Shown here one piece after another: positions 26,461 through 38,176 of a stretch of 64,000 nt of DNA. Every line of letters begins with the position of its first letter. The first letter of the stretch is position 1. Position numbers and translations under genes: made by a program. Below the pieces are notes generated by a model. The model worked only from the letters and a program-made list of their open reading frames with translations. It was not told the DNA's origin and did not search any database. The stretch is from Aphis gossypii (Eukaryota > Arthropoda > Insecta > Hemiptera > Aphididae): contig NC_065530.1 of assembly GCF_020184175.1 (NCBI RefSeq), forward strand, positions 61,233,260 to 61,297,259, read 5' to 3'.

Positions 26461-26960
26461 AACTATCCGGACGTTTTCAGCGGTAAGGTACATCGCACCA
26501 GATTAATCGAACACGACATTCTCTTTAAAAACCAAACACCGATAGCGCTCAAACCATATACCTATCCTCAGGAAAAATAGGTCACAAAAGACCCCATGAT
26601 ATAGGATATGGAACAACAGGAACTCGTAGAACAAAGCCTAACCTAACCTCCCCGTGGGCTGCACCCGTCGTCTTAGCAAAAAAGAAAGACTTCTTAGTAC
26701 ACTCAGTCTTAGTTCTAGTCTTAGTAGACTGTACATAGACTATAGACGGCTCAACGATGTCACTGATTCCGACGCTTACCCGATGCCAGACCGCAATACG
26801 TTGATACGTCAAATGAGAGGTGCAATAATTTTCAGCATTATGGACTTTAAGTTGGGATACTGGCAAGTATAACACCTTACCAAAACTCTCGAAAATACAT
26901 TCCGGACGCGTCGGGGTCTATACCAATTCTGAGTCCTCCCTATCGGCATCAAAGACGACA
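26461..26960 (+). mobile_element. Decayed Ty3/gypsy-type pol (RT) fragment
   Basis: Three collinear pieces match the start of a Ty3/gypsy reverse transcriptase. In frame with 26,461, NYPDVFSGK, a EHDI phrase, ALKPYTYP and MEQQELVEQS match the linker that leads into RT. From 26,649, shifted by two bases, SPWAAPVVLAKKKD is the block before the first RT motif. In the frame of 26,654, RLYIDYRRLN, DAYPMP and IMDFKLGYWQV are RT motifs around the first catalytic Asp. The last frame continues past a TAA (26,870-26,872) to FRTRRGLYQF, then a TGA, then VLPIGIK. At least two frameshifts and several stops (TAG 26,578 and 26,602, TAA 26,644) make it inactive. The YxDD box, RNase H, integrase and LTRs were not found, so only a short piece of pol survives. 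It lies about 1 kb upstream of the RR-2 promoter, in the opposite orientation. Confidence 0.82.
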
Positions 26961-29310
26961 GATTGTCGGTAGGCGTACTAGTAGTGGTGATGAGTGGTGC
27001 GGTGGTACTCCTACTAACCAGTCCTTGAGGTGGTTCTCGTCTGCGGTTTCCACAATATCCTAGTTAATTTTAAAACGAATATTAATTATAAAATTAGATA
27101 TGATTTAAGAGCATGAGATATAACACTTGGTAGTATCCCCATGTATATAGGCTTATCCCAAAGAAGCGTAGGCATGTGAAAGGCAAGTCAATTGCGTTTG
27201 GAAAATAGCGATATAAATTAAATTCAAGTATAATGAGTAATAGACTTACACTTTAATTTAATATTTCCACAATTATTTATACGGAAATCACGTATTCTCG
27301 CCTTTCGGTGTTGAATTTCAGCATGTTCACTCTCCAGGGATGAAAGTGCTTGTACAGAGGGGATATGTATTTGACTCTCTCCCTCTATACACATAGGGTT
27401 GAAAATAATGATTCGTAAAACCCACGTTTCATATTATATTATATAAATGAAGTAATAATAATATGCAGAAACCGTTGATTAATATAACTTTCAAATTTCA
27501 ATACTACAGTAAGCATACTGCTCTACTCGTAAATTAAATATAAATAAACTATTTTGAGTTATCCATATTATTATAATTAACAAAAAATTATAATTAATAC
27601 AAATTTAACATTGACATAAATATCTATAGTTAAAACAATAACATTTATAATTACTACACTTTATATTAGGTTGGTCATGATTGCAGCCGTGCGCAGAATC
27701 ACGTTTCTGGTATAGAAAAATTTATATTGTTTGAGAAAAAAAATTCTTGACAAACCGAATTCTTATGTATAAATCAGTATTTTATTTTATTTTCATTTTT
27801 GAATCAACGACGCCGCAGGAACTGCTTTTGCATTGCCTCAGTGGCGCTGCAAAATCAGTATTTAAAATTGTCTTATTCAAAACATTAAATTGAAAAATAA
27901 ATTATAAATACCTAATAATATTTTAATAAGTATTAGCATATCACTGGCCACTGCATGGTACATTTATAAGTTTATTTTTTTAAGTATAATTGTCCTACGT
28001 GATATGAGTTGTGAGTGATAATATTAATGAGACTAAATGTAATGTAATGAATAATGATCCTGTGGCCTGTGGATATCACGATATATATATTATGTCTTTA
28101 AAAAATGGCTTACTTATGAGGAAACTACCATACTAATTATATAGGTATATATAAATTATATTATAATACTTAATATTTTCATATTTTTAAGTTATATAAT
28201 AGGTTAAAATACCATGAATTATTATATCCATACTTATGTCAAACATGGATACCTAATAACTTTTATTAAAGTACTATATAATTAATTTAACTTACATTAG
28301 TTTAACTGTTGAATTAAATCTGTTAGAATGACCAAAGTGACATTATTATAAATTACATTAATAATTTGACTACCATGTCACATTAATAACATTCATCTTT
28401 TTGCCTAATAATGTAATACTTAAAATATCGCCAAGCAATGATAAATATTACGTACCTATATTATATAATTATATCTATATGATAAATCAACATAATATTA
28501 CGAATTGTTAAAACACGGTAAGACCGTAAAATATTTTAAAGAAAACACACAAAATATTTATATGAAAAAGAGAAAAATTAAAAACTATTATTAAGAAAAA
28601 CTTTAAATAATTTAATACAATCGCCTGTGGAGAAAAAAATGAAATATGTATAACGGATGTTGAAATAAAATTAAACCAATAAACAGTAGCCAAACTTATA
28701 TAAATAAATAATAATACTGAGTATATTAAAAACTATGGTTTGTTGCATATTTCTTTTTGAAACAATATCAATAAAATATAATAATGCTGCTCAGTATAGT
28801 TTTAAAATTATGTTTAATAGACAATACACAATAATAATTATTAATATTTGTTATGAAGTTAAATTTTTTAGATATTTTATAGTATTATATTGTACGATTA
28901 TACGATATATTTTAATTTTTATAATTCAAAAATGCAAAATGGTACAGAGCACGGGTGATTTCAGTTTCCTAAATTTATCAGAATAATTAACGCGTAGAAG
29001 GTACTTAAAAGTTAAAAATTAAAAGTATTTAAATGTTTAAATCAATTTTTCCTGTATATATTTATTTAGTTTTTTTAGCATACGAGTTATGAACAATTCT
29101 CTCCTTTAATTTCAATATTTTATTTATATAATTAGTATTTAAATAGGTAATAATTGGAGATAGGATGTTGATGACATTATTATTTTTTTTCATTATCACA
29201 CCTAAAATAATAATTATTTTTAAATTAAATTTTTTCACTTATTAAGTTAATTTTTTCGGATTTTTTAGGGCATCCTTGCTTTTTTTTTTTAATAATTATT
29301 AATTTTTTGA

Positions 29311-29320
29311 GGGGGGGGGG
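29311..29320. repeat. G10 homopolymer after T-run
   Basis: Ten consecutive G, 20 bases after a run of 11 T (29,280-29,290). A G10 run is strikingly rare in such AT-rich DNA and may be a replication-slippage or assembly-error hotspot. Confidence 0.8.
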
Positions 29321-32300
29321 TTAATATACAAGCTATGAGAGACGAACAACGGTGTGATGTCTAAGAATTTTGTTTTAAGGAAATTATCACAATAGTAATT
29401 ATTATAGTATAAATTGTACTGCACATAATATTTCTTATTAGAATCTAGTTTTACCAACAGATGGCACTGTATATATCATTGAACATATAAAATTCACCGC
29501 TTTAAAATATCAAATAAATATCGATATCGGTACCTAATCTAATCCACGGGACCAGTTTATTATTTGAGATTTGCATATTATGTCGACTGGATGACGTTAT
29601 GTAGCGCACTTACAACTATTATGATACATTACAAATTATAATACTATATTGTATTGCACTATTGCAGAGGGCAGTGATGTATAAGCGGGTGCTATTTCTC
29701 ATTAAGGACTAAGTAAAATCTTTATATTTAGTATTAGATCATACTTAAAAACTATATTATGTTTAAACAATTTGAATTCTACACTACCTAAAACCTTCAC
29801 ATAGAAAAAAAGTTTTAGTAGTTTTGATTGGCACATCTAACACGACTTGACGTTTTCACATTACCAATAGTTTTAGTGAACTTTTATTTTTATTATAATT
29901 AAAATTTTCATATTTTCGTTTGTATATTTACGAAAATAATATTGATTTTGATGGCCTATTATGCGCAGGATCTATAATATGATATTGAATATTTTTATTA
30001 ATTATATGTTCAGCACACAGATTTTTGTACAGCTAATTGGAATGGCTTACAAGTTACAGTATTATCTAAGACATTATTTCCGACTGATGATTATTGTATT
30101 AAAACGTTAAATTGGTATAACAGTTTAAAATATATGACTTAGTGTTCAATTAGACGAGGCTTTTAAACATTTAGCAATTGATCAAAAAGGTAAGACAATT
30201 AATGCATTATTTATCTGAAAAGTAATTTTAAATTATACTTACACTAGTTACACATAATATAATATCTGAAAACACGTAAATTTATTATAATAAATGTTAT
30301 AAAAAGGCTTTGCAACCAACATGGAATATTTTTTTTTTACCTAAGTTAAAATTAAGTATTTAATTATAATACATATTTAGTTTGTGTGTTCAATAAGAAT
30401 AGCTTAGCTACTCTTATTTGTGCAGTATTTTAACACAAGTGAAAGCACACCGTTTGATCTCTTTTTAAAATTAATATCAACTATTAATCCCGTTTTTTTA
30501 ATTCACTTATTTTTTTATTATTATTAATTTTATAAGAGGTCAGATTGTTAGTATACTTAGTAGGGGGAATGCTGTTGTCCGATTTGAATCGGCTTCCGAG
30601 GAATTTGCGCCCAGAAGACACAAGACCGGTAATTAAAAATCACAATAATGATAAAAATAATAATAATAACTGGATCTTTGACGCTATTGTAGAGTAAAAA
30701 TACAAAGGTATTGTTTTTATTATTAGTTTCCTTTTTAATTCGCACAAACTTTTATCTTTAAGAATTGAATGAATTTGTTTTTTTTTTTATGCATTTGATG
30801 ATTAAGTATCGCTGTTTTCGAAATTTGACTATTAAAAAAATATAGAATAATGCTAACAAAGTAATTCATTTTTATTTTATAGTATACATAACGTTTTAAT
30901 ATTTCAGAGAAGATACTACATAAAATATTCTTAGCAAAAAATGTTTTGTCTAGATTTAACTGTTCACAAATTTAAAGTAGAAATAATATTTTTGTCACTC
31001 TATCATTTATTAAAAAATTTAATCAATACATTTTAAACTTCACTCAGAATTTAATAATATGCGTTAGGTTATCTGTTTGTGTTGTTCTAACTAAAATATG
31101 TGAAGAATAAAATACATTCTGTATTTAATAATATATTATAATAAACAATAATTTTCTATGAAAATTATCTTTGCTTTGAAAACACTCAAAGTTTATAATT
31201 GTCAAAAACTGACGTTTGATATACACTACATATTCAATAATTAAAAAATTACTTTCTTTGAGTTTATTCATAGCAAAAATTAGATGAAACCTCTTTGACA
31301 AAATCATCTATTATTATAGCTTTATATAAATCGTCACGATAATTATATTATCTTGAGTTAATTGGCTTTTGTATTATTATATGAAACGTCATTCATGATA
31401 TTGTTTTATTAAAATTTTAACCTATTAAAGAACGAATAAATATGAGCTTAGATTCCTTTCACTTATATATTTGATTTTATTGTTGTTCTATTATGTTTTT
31501 CTTTCTATTGAGATTATTTTTTAATTGCAATATAACAAAATCAAAATCATGACATAATAGTATGTTAGATGAGAGCTCTTTTGTATAATATAACATAACC
31601 ACTATTTTTACGTTCCAGCACAAAAAAAAAAAAATGTTGAAAATTATTGTGTTGTTATGAAAATATTTTTATTATGAAAACGACAAATTATTATACCCAA
31701 TATCCATTGCAAAAATAAAAATAAAAATATTTAAATCTTACTTTCTTTATCACAAGATTGTATTATATAATATATGAGTGACTTTTGGTGGCTTACTCCA
31801 GGTTGCAAATCTTCAATTTTAATTTTTTTGTTTAGTGGATAATATCCTAATTCAGTATGCAACACATGCAAAGTAAAATTCTCAATTGTCTACATCGTTA
31901 CTAGATGTCCAAAATACTCAACAGTACGAAAAATATTCAACATCACAAATAATGTTACAATATTAACGTTCACACTATTTAAAAAATATCGAAGCAATCT
32001 ACACATTTTTCCACACAAAACATCTATGTAAAAAGTTGTAAGCAAATGTCAATATTTTAATCTTGTTTTTCGTAACCTGTTTTTCTCTCTATATTTAACT
32101 ATAGACTAATAACCTATGCTGCTGAAGCCTTTAACAACTTTTAAAAAATAATAGTAATATAATTTTTATTATTATTTGATTGTTTTATTTTTATGTTTGT
32201 AACTGTTTTATACGAGTCTTGCATTTTATTTTATAACGAACGTGGATTGGTATTATATGAACATACCTGTATAGGTAGGCACCTACATATACGTCAAGTT

Positions 32301-34522
32301 TGTTAGCTCGTACGAATTTAAAATGTTGGGCGATAAAGTGTATCGGAATTCTATAAAGCACTCTCAACACTCATAAATTGCAATACAATCCGAGCTTACT
32401 GTCAAGACGTAATGTTTTAAATTCAAATACGTCAGATTTCCTGATAAATGTCGGTATATATAAATTGAGCATATTATGTTTGAAATATTCATCCTGTACG
32501 CGTGCCAAACAATGTTATTTCAACCATAGAGCATCCTATAAAAATTAATATCGGTACAATCGTGTACCTATCGTTTATCCTATGTATAATGTAAGTTTTA
32601 TTAGTGTACTATACATAAGTATATAGATTTGAACGTCAAATAAAATATCTACTACAAAACATTTTAAAATAATTTTTATTATTTTAATACCACAAAACAT
32701 TAATTTTATTATAAAAAATAATTTTGATGTGTTTGGATTTGTACATTGATAATCCTGAAAATCCAGTAAAAAAATTAATAAATGTATACATTTATATTTA
32801 TTGTTTAATTAAAATCCTGGTTTATTAATGTTTGTATATTGTATTTAAAAAAAAGGTAAATACTAGATTTTTTAATTTTGAATATACTGAAAGAACTTAC
32901 GTCGTAAAATTTTTATTTCTTTTGCTTTCCTTAAATTTACTGTAGGTACTACATTAACGATTATAATTCAATAACTTCTGTAAAATAAATCAAATTTAAA
33001 TTAAGTGTAATTCGCTTTAAATTGAGTTTTAAAATTTTAATAAAATTTGCCATTTACATTAGTTTTGTTTTGAATGATTTTATATTTTTATTCTTTCTTG
33101 AACATAACTCTATAATAGTGTCAAGAGCACAAAATAAATCATCATTTCTTATAGATATGTCGTTACATTTTATTTTACTTTTAATTTAATTTTCTGTGAG
33201 TATATCTTCAAATTATAAATGAAAAAAAATTGGAAATATATGGCGTGTTATTTTACTTATGTTATATATATATACTTGTATAAAATATACTTATATAAAT
33301 CCAGTGAACTGCAGTCTTCGACCTTTTGGTTTGATTTACGCATTTCCAAAAACTCGTTTTCATAATATAATATCGTTCAAGACAAACGCATTGTCTTGTC
33401 AAGCTGGTTTTTTTTCCTTCAACGTTATGTAAATATTGGTTTTTCGACTCATCTTGTGTCTCTATCTATTTTTTTCTTTTTATCATCGTTGAGATTTGTA
33501 GTATATGGCTAAAATTATTATGTATAGGAATTGTTCCGCGGCATTTCACACTTATAAATCGCTCAAAAAAACATTCAAAAACATTTTTAAACATTTTTAA
33601 ACTTTATCTGTATTATTGTATATATATTTTTTATTTAGGTAATAACTATTCAAAATTACATTTTATAATTCAATTTATAATGAAATCAAATCTTGTAGAT
33701 ATTATTAATTTACTTAATATATTTAATTGTATTTAAAATGTGGACAGACTTTTAATATATGACTGTAGTAAATTTGAATAATTTCTCAAATGTATGTAAC
33801 TAATTAATCTACTTGGTCTATAGATGAAACATGAAATAATATATACTATGACTGATATAACTAAATAATATGTACCTATTAGCTTTCTAGTTATAACTAA
33901 TTATGGATTTTATTCTTATTACTGATAGTAGTATAATATTAATTTTAAATTTATTTCGAAACAGCGCACAGTAAACGGTAAACCATGATGTATATTTAAT
34001 AAGTATTTTAAATAGTTAGGTATTTATTGTTTTAATAACATTGCTTTATTAATTCCCTTGATAGTAAATAAAATAATAAAATGTGTTTACTTAAAAAATG
34101 GATAAATTTAATTATAATTAAGTAAGAAATATCACTATATAATATATTATGTTACGAATATAATATGCACGTGTATATTTTATGTATAATATTATAAAGT
34201 CTACAAAAGTTTTGTTCATAATATTGATAAATATTAATTTAGTTTGCGGACAAGATAGAACTTAATGGTATGATAGTGTGACACGCCACAAACTACAAGA
34301 GACTTCAATTTTGCCTTATTTATTTTTGTAATGTTTTTCGTTTCACTTTTTCCGAGTGCCTTACATCCAATAGGACATAATATTATAGTACGCATAAAAT
34401 ATAGTTAATAATATATAAACCATTTACTAATCAAGAGGATATCGAACGTCAACCTGACCTTAGTACCGATGTAAAAGCGATGATATATTTTTCCTAGGCA
34501 GTATACGGACGCACGGTATACG

Positions 34523-34540
34523 TATATGATCGATCATATA
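34523..34540. repeat. 18-bp perfect palindrome
   Basis: A self-complementary 18-mer centred on GATCGATC with the wings TATAT and ATATA. It may bind a dimeric factor or be chance in AT-rich DNA; nothing adjacent suggests a transposon. Confidence 0.5.
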
Positions 34541-34649
34541 TGTTATACATTATTTATATTATATACTATATAATATTACTACCTAACCTTAAAAATAAAT
34601 GTATTTATTGGCTTAATTTTGTAGTTTGGGTTCACATGTACGCATACTG

Positions 34650-36660
34650 ATGTCATAATATAAGTACAGGTATCAGTTACTTACATTTCGGCGGGAAAAC
34701 GCCTCATCAATATTTGATAAAATGCAGCAATTTTTTTTTCATATAGCCCGCTTGAAATCTAATATTTGTCTGCCGTTTGGATGGACGGCATTTCGTATAA
34801 AACATTTTCGTTTTCCGTCGTAAAAACGAGTGAGACGGAACGACCTTATGAATTTTTACGGCCCGCGGAATCGTAAAAAAGAATCGTTGCCGCGTTTCCA
34901 ATTTCTGGATTAGACGCACAGGTAAACCCCTACCGGGCCGTTACTTGGGAAAAATAAAGATTTCATATATCAATAAAAAGATATGACAATCCAACTGAAA
35001 TTCATAAATCACTTGAGTTACGTGTACCATACATATGCCAAACGAGCGTCATTATTCGTCCTTTACGGGAACGGAAGACCGCGCAGACGAGCTGACTCGT
35101 CAGATTGTGTAGCTGATATATTATTATATAAATGAGCGTTATCGGTTATGTTTGTTTCGGAGTTATTTTATATTTTCAAGCGTTCAAAATAATTATAATA
35201 ATAATCGGAAAAAATAATTGTATTTCGATTATTGTCTGTGTGACAATAAAATAAAAACGTAATCACGCATCGCCGTTGCAGTCAATGGCGTAAATCGATG
35301 ATTGACGTCAAACGCGCGCTGCATTATTATATTGCAAAAATATTCCAATTACAATGTCGGCGAGTAAACGCTCGACGCTTTTAGAATATAATACACGTGC
35401 CTATAAATTGAATGTGTTTAATACACAGTACGTATATTAATTTGGCACTCGGGAAATTTAACATATTTTTTTTTATTTTGTATGAAAAGGTGTGTCTGTC
35501 CCGCTGAAGTGTCGGTCGTAATATGCATTTCCATTAATATTTTGGTCTTCGAAATGCATATAATGTGCATATAGATTGCGCCTTTTATTACAATACGATA
35601 TTATTGCAGGAATTTAGTTTAACAAACGCGATGAACAAGTGAACAATCAAAAATTAATTCGCCGTAGTATATATAATATACGCATACCTATACGCATTGA
35701 ACTGTATGCTCTTAATAATATGCTTTTGTGCTTTTAGTGATTTCTATTAGAATACCTATATATGGTACCTACATCTACCTTATTAGTGTATGAATAGTCA
35801 ATATTCAATAGTCATATAGAACGGAAATGTATTAACAGTAAATAGTTAAAAGTCATGTTGATTAGAATTGAAATTCACCGCCTATTCTTCATAAATAAAC
35901 TTTCGACAAGACTTACGTTTACTCATAGATTTGATTTTATAAGGCTTTTTTATGTACCTACGTCCTACATAACTCTTAAGTATTAACTTAATCCGTAATG
36001 TTTTTTTCTGTTCTATCAATTATACTATGTTTTGTAAATTTTAATTTAGTAAATATGAAAACTATAATATTATAATATAGCATCAATTTTAAAGATAAAA
36101 TCAACTTAAATCATACAGATATTGAGTTCAATAACTATGTATAATCAATAAAAAGTAATGATTATGAAGCAATTACCTAATTATATTATATAATTAATTA
36201 AAAATCATGTATAGCTTGTTTATTCATTTATTTATATTAAGTTGTTCATTTTTCTACACCATTACATACGTTATGATATTATACTCAAAAAAAAAAATAC
36301 ACAACATTTTAGAGATTATTTTCGAGCATTTGATCTGACTAGTGTGATTTATTATATATATATATATTATATTCTATACACTCCTAAACAATATTTTTTA
36401 CCGATTTTATTCTAAGATAGAGATTTGTTTTTAAATCAATATATTTCCTATATATATACATATTTTAGTTAATAAATGTTACAATTTTAAGAAACATTAA
36501 AAAAAAAAAAATGTAATTAGGTATTATTTTTTGAATTAATAAAAAAAGTGATAATAATTTTATAATATTGTCTTGTGTTTGAAAAATAAAATATTAATAA
36601 GATCATATAGACATGAGCGATTTAATTATTTATTTTTTATTTTTTTAGTCTTCAAACCAT
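34650..36660. other. CpG-richer patch, no gene proven
   Basis: From about 34.7 to 35.6 kb CpG is frequent compared with the flanks. A minus-strand donor GAAAT/GTAAGTAAC (GT starting at 34,683) closes a short open frame of about 24 codons, and a plus-strand CACAG/GTAAAC lies at about 34,920. Neither can be tied to a recognisable exon. 35.7-36.6 kb is plain AT-rich DNA. Confidence 0.35.
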
Positions 36661-37078
36661 TGAATTTTCGATGAAACGAACGAATGGAGGAGGACTTATA
36701 TCCTATAGCTTCTACTATCCGACCTTATTATAATATGAGGATTGAGGTTACGACTCAACGTGTGAGCGCAATAGATTTACCACGCTCCTATATTATAGAT
36801 ATATACTTACTTCGCGCAAACGTTGCGAATTCAATAATTAAATATTATTATCGTTTACCGAGACCTCTACAGTGGTGGGTCATGGTGTGCAGAGTGTGAT
36901 AGTAATATGTATTATGACTGCAGCGGGTTCATTAGGCGAAAAAAACAAGAGGAATAATAATAATATGATAATATTCAGAGGCCGCGGGTCTGTCACCACG
37001 TCTCCGAGTACGCATTATACCATTTATATATATTTAAACACGCCTGTATCACAGCCGTATACATTATAATATTATTAT

Positions 37079-37560
37079 TATTATTGTGTATCGATATAAA
37101 CCTCTGCCCGTCTGCGGCTCGCTATAATAGCGTTGCGTCATGCGCGTACACATTTAAACGGTCGGACGTCAGACGTCGGCAGCTTGTTAAAAAGCTGCGC
37201 GAAAATGACGCAACGCACCCGTCGCCCCGGAGTCGTTCATTATCGGTTATCGGTCGTATTTATTATTATTTACACACACTCTCGTCGTCGGCGTGGTGTG
37301 AACTGCAGCGATTTAAACGGGTTTGATCACACCGTTCATTTGGGTCGACAGTGATCTCTGGCACCGATACCGCCGGCATTACCGCGTGCTGCCGCCGTAG
37401 TCGGAGTGTGGTCGTAAGCGCAGCGTACACGTCGTACAATGTGTGTATATTGTGTGTGAAGGTACCTACGTCGTGAAAAGTGAAACTGGAGAGAAAAAAA
37501 AAACAAACAAACTCGAGCGCTCATTAGGCGTTGCAGCCGCGACATGAACGGCTGTTGGCG
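37079..37560 (+). promoter_or_regulatory. CpG-rich island, possible promoter or 5' leader
   Basis: This is among the most CpG-dense parts of the window, with closely spaced CGTCG, GACGTC (twice, about 37,165-37,178) and a GCAGCTT/AAGCTGC inverted repeat at 37,179-37,198. Several overlapping open frames exist on both strands, as CpG-rich DNA has few stop codons, so none is taken as a gene. Its position just before the spliced ORF candidate at 37,567 suggests a promoter or 5' leader. No TATA box is placed. Confidence 0.35.
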
Positions 37561-37566
37561 TAACAG

Positions 37567-38176
37567 ATGAAAAAAAAAATATATATAATTACAATAATGG
37601 TTATTTTAATAATAATAATAAAATACGGTAATGATTTTGCGCGAGCACGACCTTTGGCCGACGCGCGCAAGAGAGTGCTGCCTCTCGGCCGACCTTCGCC
37701 CGTGAACCAGATCGCGGACGGACAAGCTACCGCTGCGACCTCAACTCTCGAATGTAGGTACACGCGCCTAACCGATCGCGATTTCGACCGCGGTTGGTCA
37801 ATCGTACGGCGGCGTTTTCGTCGATTTTATTTTTCACTCCGTCATGACGTTAATACCGGTCACATAACCCGCGATGTTATCGTTAAATGCGTAGGTATAC
37901 ATCGGTATATATAACTACCGTTCTGTTTTTTAATTATTATTATTATACGTCAATAGCCAATGCTCGATATTGTCGTCGGACTCTACTACAGTGCAGGAGG
38001 GTAAGCGCGTGAGTCGTACTGCCCATGTTATGCATCCACGTCGTAACTAAACACGACAATATTTTATATTTTATATATTAATATTGATCTTTACAGCGCG
38101 TATCTATATCCGGTACTACACGAGAAATGGTCTGCAAAGTTCATCACCGGACAACCTGTGGCCAGAATTAACTTAA
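37567..38176 (+). CDS. Possible small secreted protein, two exons
   Basis: Exon A runs from an ATG at 37,567 to 37,753 (donor GTAGGT); exon B runs from 38,097 (acceptor ATCTTTACAG) to a TAA ending at 38,176. The join keeps the frame through a split TCG codon and gives about 88 residues. The start is basic (MKKK), followed by a hydrophobic run of Ile, Val and Met, then FARA/RP, which could be a signal peptide cleavage point. A dibasic KR follows at about residues 35-36. From residue 27 the codons are GC-ended, unlike the surrounding AT-rich DNA. A short upstream ORF ends with TGA overlapping this ATG. Against it: the hydrophobic core is written by an AT microsatellite, no AATAAA is evident just after the stop, and I recognise no family. 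It may be a prohormone-like peptide, a 5' exon of a longer gene, or chance. Confidence 0.2.

Larger units (their letters stand above)
26961..34650. other. Gene-free AT-rich stretch
   Basis: The first few hundred bases after the RT fragment may still be element-derived but are unreadable. The rest is AT-rich with a T11/G10 homopolymer pair at 29.3 kb and a duplicated ACATTTTTAA at 33,581-33,600. A good-looking donor (AAAAAG/GTAAGA near 30,190) has only a short AT-rich open stretch before it. No gene or RNA is recognised. Confidence 0.55.

Noticed and set aside
27665..27855. Possible MITE between a GCAGCCGTGCGCAG and a CTCAGTGGCGCTGC sequence
   Set aside because: The supposed terminal repeats share only about seven bases and no target-site duplication is seen.
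37048..37058. TATCACAGCC, the start of the miR-2/13 family
   Set aside because: Only the first ten bases agree and no hairpin partner is found.
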